Assembly: GCA_946479015.1 (NCBI GenBank)
Contig: CAMLEQ010000167.1
Location: 1 to 7,740 of the forward strand
DNA: 7,740 nt
From: an uncultured Gemmatimonadota bacterium
Lineage (GTDB): Bacteria > Gemmatimonadota > Gemmatimonadetes > Gemmatimonadales > Gemmatimonadaceae
Direction: 5' to 3'
The notes under the pieces were generated by a model. It ran no database searches. It was not told the origin of the DNA and saw only the letters and a program-made list of their open reading frames with translations. Of this stretch, positions 1 to 6,892 are shown one piece after another. Numbering within the stretch: position 1 is the stretch's first letter; every line of letters begins with the position of its first letter. The translations under genes and the position numbers were made by a program.

Positions 1-894
<894 letters not shown>

Positions 895-898
<4 letters not shown>

Positions 899-1446
899 GC
901 GTCGTCTCCCGCGCGCACCACCACCACCGCGTCGCGCCCGTCGAGCTCCTGCACGAGGACATCCACGCGGTCCTGCGGCGCCACGTCCACCCGCTTCCCG
1001 ATCACGTCGGCGTGGATCGGCAGTTCGCGTCCGCCGCGGTCCACGAGCACGGCGAGCGCGATGCGCGACGGCCGGCCGAAGTCCGCCAGCTCATCGAGCG
1101 CGGCGCGCACGGTGCGTCCGGTGTACAGCACGTCGTCCACGATCACCAGGCGCTTCCCGTCGAGGTTCCACGGCAGATCGGTGGGTCCCACCACCGGGCG
1201 CGGTCCGACGGTCTGGAGGTCATCGCGGTAGAGCGTGATGTCGAGCGCGCCGCGCGGCACCTCCGCGCCCTCGCGCTCCTTGATCGTGCGGACGATGCGG
1301 TCGGCGAGCTGCACGCCGCGGCGCTGGATGCCGACGATGATCAGCTCGTCGGTGCCGTCGTTCAGCTCGACGATCTCTTCCGCCATGCGCCGCAGCGTGC
1401 GGTCCATCGCGCGCGCGTCGAGGATCGTGGTCTGGTTGTTGGGCAT
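895..1446 (-). CDS. pyrR: Bifunctional pyr operon regulator / uracil phosphoribosyltransferase PyrR
   Basis: PyrR is a type I phosphoribosyltransferase-fold protein. In other bacteria it binds pyr mRNA in response to UMP and often also makes UMP from uracil and PRPP. The 183-residue length matches the family (about 180). Diagnostic blocks are ILVGI-like IIVGIQRRG (36-44), DITLYRDDL (69-77), the PRPP-binding loop [15 protein letters not shown] (101-115) and [14 protein letters not shown] (131-144). The start ATG at 1446 was chosen because the protein then begins with the family-typical N-terminus ([20 protein letters not shown]). An in-frame GTG at 1515 would add 23 Gly/Pro/Arg-rich residues unlike the family. 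Neither start has a strong Shine-Dalgarno sequence. The gene leads the pyr operon and overlaps pyrB by 4 bases, so translational coupling is likely. RNA-binding control is expected from the family, but no recognisable PyrR-binding loop is visible upstream. Confidence 0.97.
906..910 (-). promoter_or_regulatory. Shine-Dalgarno for pyrB inside the pyrR 3' end
   Basis: On the minus strand GGGAG lies 7 bases before the GTG at 898. It is embedded in the last codons of pyrR. It supports the GTG start and the 4-base GTGA overlap with the pyrR stop codon. Confidence 0.7.
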
Positions 1447-1496
1447 CGCGGGGATGGTGTGAGCGCCGGGACGCGGAGGGGCGGCGCGGGAGAGCC

Positions 1497-1523
1497 CCGG
1501 GCGCCCGCCCGGCACGCCCGGAG
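1497..1523 (-). repeat. Inverted repeat plus tandem 9-mers in the pyrR leader
   Basis: Read on the plus strand, CCGGGCG at 1497-1503 is the exact reverse complement of CGCCCGG at 1506-1512 and again at 1515-1521. The latter two form a tandem repeat (CGCCCGGCA, CGCCCGGAG; the first seven bases are identical). Pairing with the distal copy gives a 7-bp all-G/C stem with an 11-base loop. The proximal copy forms part of a 10-bp palindrome, CGGGCGCCCG (1498-1507). The stem lies about 50-75 bases upstream of the pyrR ATG. Its function is unknown, and chance is possible at this G+C content. Confidence 0.45.
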
Positions 1524-1562
1524 GTTAACGGGGGAGGGCGGGTGCGGCAACCCGAACGACGC

Positions 1563-1586
1563 GGGACTCGGGACTCGGGGGCGGGG
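1563..1586 (+). repeat. Tandem GGGACTC and potential G-quadruplex motif
   Basis: The plus strand carries GGGACTC twice in direct tandem (1563-1569, 1570-1576), followed by G5-C-G4 (1577-1586). The four G-runs of at least three, separated by loops of 4, 4 and 1 bases, fit the standard G3N1-7 quadruplex pattern. It lies 24 bases past the stop of the minus-strand membrane-protein gene. The G-rich strand is therefore the template strand for transcription toward pyrR. Confidence 0.5.
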
Positions 1587-1609
1587 CGCGGAGCGTGGGC
1601 GCTGCGGCG

Positions 1610-2746
1610 TCAGCGGCGGTGGGTGGTGCGCGGGATCGGAGGCGCGGGGCGAGAGCCGCAGTGGCCGGAGGTCCACGGGCGCATGCCGCGTCCAGCCGCG
1701 GCGCGCGCGCGGAGCGCGATGGGGCGGGCGGCCCCGCGTGCACCCTCGAGCCTCGTGGCGCTTTCGGCGCCTGGCGGGCGCCGGAGCACGAGCAGGAGCG
1801 CCGGCAGGTACACCGTCGCCAGCACGTACGGGATCGCGATCCGCTCGCGGTCGAGGTCCGTGGTGGTCAGCGCCCAGACGATGGACGACACGCCCGTCAC
1901 CGCCGCGAACGCGAGCGACTCGCGGAACGACCGCGCCAGGAGGGCGAGGGGGAGCTGGTCGTAGAAGAACAGCTTCTGCGGCATCACGGCCATCGCGAGC
2001 AGCAGCCTCCCCTCGGCCGTGCGCCAGCGCAGCGCGGCGAGCAGCAGCAGCGGACCGGCGCCGAGAAGGAGGGGCGCCGGATGCATCGCGCGCGCCCGGT
2101 CGAAGGCGATGCTGCGCAGCCAGTCGAGCGGCCACCCCGGGAGGAGCACGATGCTCGCGCCCACCAACACCAGGGCGCACACCACCCCGCGCCAGCGTGG
2201 ACGATACGCCAGCAGTGCGAGCCACAGGTTCGGCTTCACCACGCCCAGCCAGTCGAGTCCAGGGAGCAGCGCGGCGGCGATCACGAGCGGCGACCACTGA
2301 CCGAGCGATGCCGCCACCACGAACGGGCCGCTCACGAAGAGCGGCAGCCGCTCCCAGCCGCCGCGCGTCACCGCCAGCGCGAGCAGCCCGGCGGACGCGC
2401 CGAAGAAGACCGCCCCCGCCGCCGCGAGCGAGAGTCCGGCGAGGGGAGCGACCAGCAGCACCGCGGGAAGCGGATAGAAGAGCGGCGCCTGGAACGGATT
2501 CGGCAGTCCACCGCGCAGGGCGTGGTACGGGTTGTCGCCGGCGAGGAGCGAGCGCGCCGCCGCCCACGGATAGATGAAGTCGGCGTAGAACCCTGGACGG
2601 CGCACGAACAGGTAGCACAGCAGCGCGCTCGCGATGCCGATGAGCGCGGCAACCACCGCGCGCCGCGCGAGCGATGGGCACACCGGTAGCGCCCGGTCCC
2701 GCGCGCCGCTCTGGAGCACCGCGGGACCGACTGCGGGGAGCGACAT
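1610..2746 (-). CDS. GT87/DUF2029-like polytopic membrane glycosyltransferase (copy 1)
   Basis: This is a 378-residue hydrophobic protein with about nine to ten membrane segments. It resembles the DUF2029/GT87 family of GT-C-type enzymes, which take a sugar from polyprenyl phosphate on the outer face of the inner membrane. The first segment (about 29-48) is followed by a loop with D56 and the family-like pattern DFxxxWAAARSLLAGDNPY (56-74). Next come FYPLPAVLLVAPL (90-102), LGQWSPL (148-154), VKPNLWL (170-176), MHPAP (221-225) and LRWRTAEGRLLLA (239-251). D56 would be the catalytic acid by analogy with GT-C enzymes. The last hydrophobic segment ends near 322. A 55-residue Arg/Pro/Gly-rich tail follows and is unlike the paralogue at 4341-5444. 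The ATG at 2746 has no Shine-Dalgarno sequence, so a start some codons downstream is possible. Donor and acceptor cannot be told from sequence. Confidence 0.85.
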   Translation of the reverse strand: MSLPAVGPAVLQSGARDRALPVCPSLARRAVVAALIGIASALLCYLFVRRPGFYADFIYPWAAARSLLAGDNPYHALRGGLPNPFQAPLFYPLPAVLLVAPLAGLSLAAAGAVFFGASAGLLALAVTRGGWERLPLFVSGPFVVAASLGQWSPLVIAAALLPGLDWLGVVKPNLWLALLAYRPRWRGVVCALVLVGASIVLLPGWPLDWLRSIAFDRARAMHPAPLLLGAGPLLLLAALRWRTAEGRLLLAMAVMPQKLFFYDQLPLALLARSFRESLAFAAVTGVSSIVWALTTTDLDRERIAIPYVLATVYLPALLLVLRRPPGAESATRLEGARGAARPIALRARAAAGRGMRPWTSGHCGSRPAPPIPRTTHRR

Positions 2747-2795
2747 GCGCGCTGCGCCGCGCAGGGGGCGTGCCCGGCAGGGCGCGCGGCGTGAG

Positions 2796-2823
2796 CTGAC
2801 GCGGCAGAATCACCTGACGCGGC
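2796..2823 (+). repeat. Direct repeat CTGACGCGGC x2
   Basis: Two identical 10-mers start 18 bases apart, at 2796 and 2814, in the region between the divergent membrane-protein and TPR genes. They could be a regulator-binding pair. The 18-base spacing does not match two helical turns exactly, and chance cannot be excluded. Confidence 0.4.
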
Positions 2824-2923
2824 GCCATGACGAGCCGCCCTCCCCCCGCGGTTCGCTCCACGCCGCTGGACAGCGAGCTCGGCCCCACCTAACGTGTAGG
2901 CGCCGCTCCCCTCCCCCCTCCGC

Positions 2924-2927
2924 GGAG
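2924..2927 (+). promoter_or_regulatory. Shine-Dalgarno for the TPR gene
   Basis: GGAG lies five bases before the ATG at 2933 and decides that start. It is the right half of a 10-bp palindrome, CTCCGCGGAG (2918-2927). An upstream GCTCC (2905-2909) could also pair with it, so partial masking of the site is conceivable but weak. Confidence 0.65.
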
Positions 2928-2932
2928 CCCCC

Positions 2933-4234
2933 ATGCGCCACGTGTCGCGCCCGCCGTCTCCCCGGCCGCTCTCTCGCGCAGTCCCCCTCCTCATCATGAC
3001 CGTCGCCATCGCCGCCGCCTCGGCCTGCGCGAGCGCGCCGCGACGCGCGGGAGCCGCCGCGGACGCGGACAGCGCGGCCATGCGGGCCGCCATGCTGCAC
3101 GAGGACGACGTGGCGCGCCGGAGCTGGGGGCTCGGTGATGACAGCACCGAGCCGCCCCGCCCACCGCTTCCCGCGGGGAGCGACACGAACGATGCGGCGG
3201 CGTACGTCGTCTACGCTCTCGGCGCGGCACGCCGCTCCCCTCGCGAGGCGTCACAGGCATTCTACTGGGCGTCGCGACTCGATCCCTCGCGTGCCGACGC
3301 CCTGTACGGCCGCTTCGCGATGCTCGGCGAGCTCGTGGGAGGCGGGTATCACATCGTCGACCATCGGGCGCGCTACGATCCCGGCCTGAGCCCTGCCGCC
3401 TCACGGCACATCGACTCGCTGATGTACTTCGCGTTGGTGCGCGACCCGTTCCTGAACGACCGCCTCAGCTACGAGCCGCCTCCCACCGACTCGTTCTACC
3501 TGAAGCGCCGCCTCAAGGACCCACTCTTCGCCGGAATGCTGGCGTACTCCGAGGGGCACTTCCGGGAGGCCGCGGCGAAGCTGGGCGAGGCGCTCCGCAA
3601 GCGGCCGAACTCGATCACGCTGCGCGTGGGACGCGCGCACGCTCTCTACTACGTGGCACAGTACGACAGCGCCATCGCCGAGCTGTCGCGCGCGATCGCG
3701 ACGATCGAGACGCACGAGCAGGAGGACATCGGCCGCGTGTACATCTCGAAGGAGATGTTCCACTACGCCATCGGCATGATCGACGCGCGGCTGGGCGAGC
3801 TGGATTCGGCGCGTCTGGAATACCAACGGGCCATCGCGGAGAACCTCGGCTTCTACATGGCGCACGCGCGGCTCGCCGGTGTGGATCTCGTGTCGGGGGA
3901 CACCGCCACCGCACTCGTGGAGCTCCGCACCGCGGCCGAGATCCAGCCGGACGATCCGGCGCTGCGCTACTATCTCGGCTACACGCTGCTCCAGGCGGGG
4001 CGCGTTGATGACGCGGCGGCGGAGCTCCGCGAAGCGCTGCGGCTCGACCGACACTGGGCGGCGCCACACGAGGCGCTCGGCCGGGCGCTCGCCGCGCGTG
4101 GCGACACCACGGGCGCCGCCGCCGAGTACACGGAGTATCTGGCGCATGCGCCGAGAAGCGCGGCCCTCGCGGACGATGTCCGGGCTCGGCTCGCGGCGCT
4201 CGGACGCGGCGGCAGCACGGGCAGTCGCGAGTGA
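2933..4234 (+). CDS. TPR-repeat protein, probable lipoprotein
   Basis: This 433-residue protein has no recognised specific function. The N-terminus has several Arg residues, a hydrophobic stretch (about 17-30) and Cys32 in ASAC, which resembles a lipobox. The Ala at -3 is weaker than the usual Leu, so secretion or periplasmic anchoring is likely rather than certain. Residues 40-85 are Ala/Asp/Pro-rich and probably flexible. Helical repeats with TPR spacing (34 residues) occur at about 88-120, 197-227, 229-260, 274-305, 308-340, 343-374 and 377-409. The clearest block is the DPALRYYLGYTLLQAGRVDD (341-360) region with the AAAELREALRLD that follows. TPR arrays bind peptides or scaffold complexes. 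The gene is divergent from one GT87-like gene and convergent with the other, so a joint envelope role is possible but unproven. The start is supported by GGAG five bases upstream. Confidence 0.88.
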   Translation: MRHVSRPPSPRPLSRAVPLLIMTVAIAAASACASAPRRAGAAADADSAAMRAAMLHEDDVARRSWGLGDDSTEPPRPPLPAGSDTNDAAAYVVYALGAARRSPREASQAFYWASRLDPSRADALYGRFAMLGELVGGGYHIVDHRARYDPGLSPAASRHIDSLMYFALVRDPFLNDRLSYEPPPTDSFYLKRRLKDPLFAGMLAYSEGHFREAAAKLGEALRKRPNSITLRVGRAHALYYVAQYDSAIAELSRAIATIETHEQEDIGRVYISKEMFHYAIGMIDARLGELDSARLEYQRAIAENLGFYMAHARLAGVDLVSGDTATALVELRTAAEIQPDDPALRYYLGYTLLQAGRVDDAAAELREALRLDRHWAAPHEALGRALAARGDTTGAAAEYTEYLAHAPRSAALADDVRARLAALGRGGSTGSRE

Positions 4235-4340
4235 GCGTGAGCCCGCGCGGGAGCGGCGACCGCGTCCCCGCCAGCGCCCCCTGGTTCCGGCTGCGCGCAC
4301 GACGGCGATGGACGCGCCGGGACCTTTCGCGTCGCCGCAC
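4235..4340. other. Convergent intergenic gap
   Basis: These 106 bases lie between the ends of two convergent genes. The only structure seen is a 10-bp palindrome, CCCGCGCGGG (4242-4251), directly after the TPR stop codon. It has no loop and no T-run, so a terminator cannot be claimed. Confidence 0.4.
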
Positions 4341-5444
4341 CTATTCCTGCGGCAGGATCGGCTCATCCGCCGCCTGCCCGACCGTGTGATTCGTGGAGCC
4401 GGCACCACGGAGGAATCGGTCGAGCCATTCCGGCACGCGGCCCTCGTTCGGACGGCGAAGGACCATCACGAGCGCGGGGATGTACTGCAGTCCGACGAGA
4501 ATCAGCGTGGCCATCCGAGCGGCCCCCGGCCCGGGATCGGAGCGCGGCACGAGCGCCGATTGCACCATCTGTGTGGCGTCGGAGAGCAACGCGAACACTG
4601 CGAGCTCCCGGATGCTTCGCGGTACCAGGAAGAGGACGAGTGTGCTGTAGACCAGGGGGGTCTGCGGCACGCACGCGAGGGCGAGGAGCAATCGCGCCTC
4701 GGCTCTGCGCCAGCGGAGCAGCGCCAGTCCCACCACTATGCCCGCCGGATGCATGATCGGCGGCAACATGTGAGACGTGTGGTGCAGCGCGGCGAGCCAC
4801 TCGCGTGGCCACGTCGGCTGGATCGCCAGGCTCGCCGCGACGAGCACCGCGGCCCATACGCAGGCGATGCGCACCGTCTGCCTCGACGGGCCAGACGCCG
4901 CGACGGCGAAGCCGATGCTCGGTTTGGCGATGAGCACCGCCGCCGCGGAAGGGATCAGCCACGCCAGCATGAGGAGCGGCGCCCACTGCGCGCCCGTGAC
5001 GGCCGCGATCGCGCTCGCGTTGAGCAGCACGAAGGGGAGGCGGGCGTAGCCAATGCGGCGCGCGAGCGCGAACGCGAGACCTCCGAACGACAGCCCGACG
5101 AACAGCGCACGCGCGGCCAGCACGGGGAGCGGCGCGAGTGGGAGCACCAGGATCGCGGCCGGCAACGGGTAGAGCCAGGGCCACGTTTGGGAGAGCGCGC
5201 GGCCCGGGCCGATCAGCGCGTACGGGTCCTGTCCGTGAAGCATCGCGCGTGCGGCGAACCAGGTCTGATCGAGATCGCTGCCGCCAGGCGCCGCGCGATG
5301 CATCAGGTACGCGGCCAGCAGCGTGCCGGCGGCGGCAGCGGCGCCGATCGCCACGGCGATCATCACGTGCGCAATGACCAGCGCGCGCGAGGCGCGGGAG
5401 GGAGTGGATCCGCCGGCGGCGGCGGAACGGACCGCGGTGTCCAT
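4341..5444 (-). CDS. GT87/DUF2029-like polytopic membrane glycosyltransferase (copy 2)
   Basis: This 367-residue multi-spanning protein is paralogous to the one encoded at 1610-2746. Shared, collinear blocks are DxxxxWFAARAMLHGQDPY (57-75), LYPLPAAILVLPLA (91-104), GAQWAPL (151-157), AKPSIGF (173-179), PTWPREWL (210-217), MHPA (231-234), LLRWRRAEARLLLALACVPQ (242-261), SIRELAVFA (277-285) and YIPALVMVLRRP (321-332). The first membrane segment is about 21-46. D57 or D59 in the following loop is the candidate catalytic acid of a GT-C enzyme using a polyprenyl-phosphate sugar. The short C-terminal tail (333-367) is hydrophilic. The ATG at 5444 is preceded by GGAG six bases upstream. The reading frame stays open to 5828, but that would run into the flavoprotein gene and has no family-like sequence. 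The 223-base upstream gap with a hairpin suggests its own promoter. The sugar and acceptor are unknown. Confidence 0.85.
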   Translation of the reverse strand: MDTAVRSAAAGGSTPSRASRALVIAHVMIAVAIGAAAAAGTLLAAYLMHRAAPGGSDLDQTWFAARAMLHGQDPYALIGPGRALSQTWPWLYPLPAAILVLPLAPLPVLAARALFVGLSFGGLAFALARRIGYARLPFVLLNASAIAAVTGAQWAPLLMLAWLIPSAAAVLIAKPSIGFAVAASGPSRQTVRIACVWAAVLVAASLAIQPTWPREWLAALHHTSHMLPPIMHPAGIVVGLALLRWRRAEARLLLALACVPQTPLVYSTLVLFLVPRSIRELAVFALLSDATQMVQSALVPRSDPGPGAARMATLILVGLQYIPALVMVLRRPNEGRVPEWLDRFLRGAGSTNHTVGQAADEPILPQE

Positions 5445-5450
5445 GTTGCG

Positions 5451-5454
5451 CTCC
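5451..5454 (-). promoter_or_regulatory. Shine-Dalgarno for GT87-like copy 2
   Basis: On the minus strand GGAG lies six bases before the ATG at 5444. It favours this start over the longer open frame reaching 5828. Confidence 0.65.
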
Positions 5455-5596
5455 GGTGCGCAATGACCGCTGTCGCGTGCAGTGCGATGAGCGGCTGCGA
5501 GGGACGGTTCAACATGCGCCACGACGGAGAGCCGTGCCAGCCCCCGCCTTCGCCGCGGCGCGGCCCAACACGCAGGGCGGTACACGGTACGACGCA

Positions 5597-5636
5597 CGCG
5601 GGCCCTCCCCCCGCTCGCTCGGAGAAAGGGCCCGCG
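5597..5636 (-). terminator. Strong G+C-rich hairpin after the flavoprotein gene
   Basis: CGCGGGCCCT (5597-5606) and AGGGCCCGCG (5627-5636) are perfect 10-base reverse complements with a 20-base loop. The stem begins about 31 bases after the stop of the minus-strand flavoprotein gene and lies about 150 bases before the next minus-strand gene. This is where a terminator would sit. No T-run follows on either strand, so it may instead be an mRNA 3'-end stabiliser or a hairpin-only terminator. Confidence 0.55.
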
Positions 5637-5667
5637 GTGTCGCGCGTCAGGCCGTGCTACCCGCGCA

Positions 5668-6786
5668 TCAGTTGCCGGTCCGTGCCGACGACGATGCCGC
5701 CGGCAGCAGCGCGCGCGCCTCTCGCCACACCCGCTCGACGATCGCTCCCGCCGGCTCGGGGCGCGCGAGCGCGGCGCCCTGCCCCGCCCACATCTGCATT
5801 CCGTTCGCGTCGCCGCGCCTGATGGCATCGGCGCGCATCGCGGCGGTGAGGCCGCGCTGCACGGGATACGGCGCGGGCTGTGGCGCGTCGGGCGGCTCGG
5901 CGGCGCGCACGTAATCCGTCGCCACCGCGCGACCCAATCGCCCGGAGAAGGCGCGTGTGAGCATCGTTCGCTCGGGGTCGAGCTCCGCCAGCGCCGCGCT
6001 CCACGCGGGCGGGATCCGTGACTCGGGGGAGCGCAGCAGCGCCGTGCCGATCATCACCGCGCTCGCGCCGAGCGTCAGCGCGGCGGCGACCGTGCGTCCG
6101 TCGCCGATCCCGCCCGCGGCCACCACCGGCACGTTCACGCTGTCCACCACACGCGGCAGCAGCGCGAACAGTCCAACGAGCGCGCGTCCCGCTTCGCCCG
6201 CATCGAAGGCGCCGCGGTGCCCTCCGGCCTCCATCCCCTGCACGACGATCGCGTCGGCTCCCGCCGCCTCCGCCGCGCGCGCCTCGGCGACGGTGGTCGC
6301 CGTCGCGAACCAGGCGATCCCCGCCGCCTTCAGGCGCTCGACGTACGCTGGTGGATAGAGCCCCATGATGGACGAGACGGCCGTCGGGCGCGACTCGAGC
6401 ACCGCCTCGCACTGCGCGGCGAAATCCGGCGGGCGAGCGTCGCCTGCGTCCGGCATCACGGGCGGCCCCCAGCGCTCGAGGAAACGCGCCACGCGCGCCT
6501 CCGCTTCGCGATCGCGAGTCGGCGGGGGATCGGGGATCCACAGGTTGATCTGCAGCGGGCCGCCGCCGAGCGAGCGGAAGGTCGTCACCCACTCGACGAT
6601 CTTTTCGGGGGACGACATCAGCGCTCCGAAGCCGCCCATCCCACCCGCGCGTGACACTGCCGCCGCGCGTTCCGGGGGGCAAGCGCCGGCCATCGGCGCC
6701 TCCAGTACCGGGAGTCGAAGGTTGAACCGTCTGCAGAATGTCTCGACGCGTTCTCCGAGCGTGGCGCCCACTGGCGGCTCAGTCAT
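5668..6786 (-). CDS. Nitronate monooxygenase-like FMN protein (class I; 2-nitropropane dioxygenase family)
   Basis: This is a 372-residue TIM-barrel flavoprotein. Family members oxidise alkyl nitronates such as propionate-3-nitronate using FMN and O2; the related FabK reduces enoyl-ACP. Visible blocks are [12 protein letters not shown] (23-34, first strand and FMN contact), LQINLWIP (78-85), [18 protein letters not shown] (175-192, with H190 as the conserved catalytic His of class I enzymes), [13 protein letters not shown] (219-231, phosphate/FMN binding), [12 protein letters not shown] (240-251) and [10 protein letters not shown] (329-338). The length is typical of the family. The ATG at 6786 has AGGAGG seven bases upstream, a near-perfect Shine-Dalgarno sequence. 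The gene is transcribed divergently from the EEP gene. A role in detoxifying nitronates is the default reading. Substrate is not decidable here, and annotations of this family are often broader than the chemistry shown. Confidence 0.93.
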   Translation of the reverse strand: MTEPPVGATLGERVETFCRRFNLRLPVLEAPMAGACPPERAAAVSRAGGMGGFGALMSSPEKIVEWVTTFRSLGGGPLQINLWIPDPPPTRDREAEARVARFLERWGPPVMPDAGDARPPDFAAQCEAVLESRPTAVSSIMGLYPPAYVERLKAAGIAWFATATTVAEARAAEAAGADAIVVQGMEAGGHRGAFDAGEAGRALVGLFALLPRVVDSVNVPVVAAGGIGDGRTVAAALTLGASAVMIGTALLRSPESRIPPAWSAALAELDPERTMLTRAFSGRLGRAVATDYVRAAEPPDAPQPAPYPVQRGLTAAMRADAIRRGDANGMQMWAGQGAALARPEPAGAIVERVWREARALLPAASSSARTGN

Positions 6787-6892
6787 ATCTCGTCCTCCTC
6801 TCAGTCAGCGTTCGGCCATCTGTCGGGCTTTTCGCGGGCGCACTATCTTGGTCGCCGCTCGCCCGTGCGGAACCGCAACGCGAGGTGCGCCG
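6787..6892. promoter_or_regulatory. Divergent start region between flavoprotein and EEP genes
   Basis: These 106 bases must drive both genes. CCTCCT at 6794-6799 (AGGAGG on the minus strand, seven bases before the flavoprotein ATG) and GAGG at 6882-6885 (seven bases before the EEP ATG) are the two ribosome-binding sites. TATCTT (6844-6849), in a relatively A/T-rich patch, matches the -10 consensus at four of six positions for plus-strand transcription. No good -35 lies at normal spacing, so the promoter call is weak. Confidence 0.45.

Larger units (their letters stand above)
1447..1609 (-). other. pyrR leader / intergenic region with G+C-rich repeats
   Basis: These 163 bases separate the stop of the upstream membrane-protein gene from pyrR. 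They contain no credible gene. They hold an inverted repeat and tandem 9-mers (1497-1523), a G-run motif (1563-1586), and the only short A/T-containing patch, GTTAAC at 1524-1529. A pyr leader would be expected to carry regulatory RNA structure, but no U-tract terminator and no match to the known PyrR-binding loop was recognised by eye. Confidence 0.5.
2747..2932. promoter_or_regulatory. Divergent intergenic region between membrane protein and TPR gene
   Basis: These 186 bases must contain the start signals for two divergent genes. CTGACGCGGC occurs twice in the same orientation (2796-2805, 2814-2823). A less G+C-rich patch, CACCTAACGTGTAGGC (2887-2902), lies about 30-45 bases before the plus-strand ATG and is the likeliest place for a plus-strand -10 element (for example TAACGT). 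No convincing -35 was seen. No gene is visible. Confidence 0.4.

Noticed and set aside
1447..1515. Earlier GTG start (1515) for pyrR adding 23 residues.
   Set aside because: The added residues are Gly/Pro/Arg-rich and unlike PyrR N-termini, and there is no Shine-Dalgarno sequence before it.
1523..1550. Possible minus-strand pyrR promoter, TTGCCG (1545-1550) with TTAACC (1523-1528).
   Set aside because: The -10 match is poor and the choice rests on one A/T patch. It is not listed as a promoter.
1012..2577. Plus-strand open frame of about 520 codons opposite pyrR and GT87-like copy 1.
   Set aside because: It is low-complexity Arg/Ala/Pro sequence antisense to two well-supported genes, with no start signal or motif.
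1362..2888. Minus-strand open frame of about 508 codons in a second frame of GT87-like copy 1.
   Set aside because: It is Arg/Ala-rich with no hydrophobic segments. The overlapping 378-residue frame has family motifs and membrane segments.
4242..4251. Palindrome CCCGCGCGGG after the TPR stop as a terminator.
   Set aside because: It is short, has no loop and no T-run, and is easily expected by chance at this G+C content.
3879..5822. Very long plus-strand open frame (about 647 codons) across the TPR 3' end and opposite GT87-like copy 2.
   Set aside because: The translation is dominated by Arg, His, Gln, Glu and Ala with no domain, and it is antisense to a gene with clear family motifs. This is a usual by-product of high G+C.
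5445..5828. N-terminal extension of GT87-like copy 2 up to 5828.
   Set aside because: It would overlap the flavoprotein coding region, is Arg-rich without a membrane segment, and is not needed because ATG 5444 has a proper Shine-Dalgarno sequence.
5668..6786. Reading the flavoprotein as the enoyl-ACP reductase FabK.
   Set aside because: The GGHRG catalytic histidine block also occurs in FabK, but the absence of neighbouring fatty-acid synthesis genes and the overall motif set favour the nitronate monooxygenase class. It remains a minor alternative.
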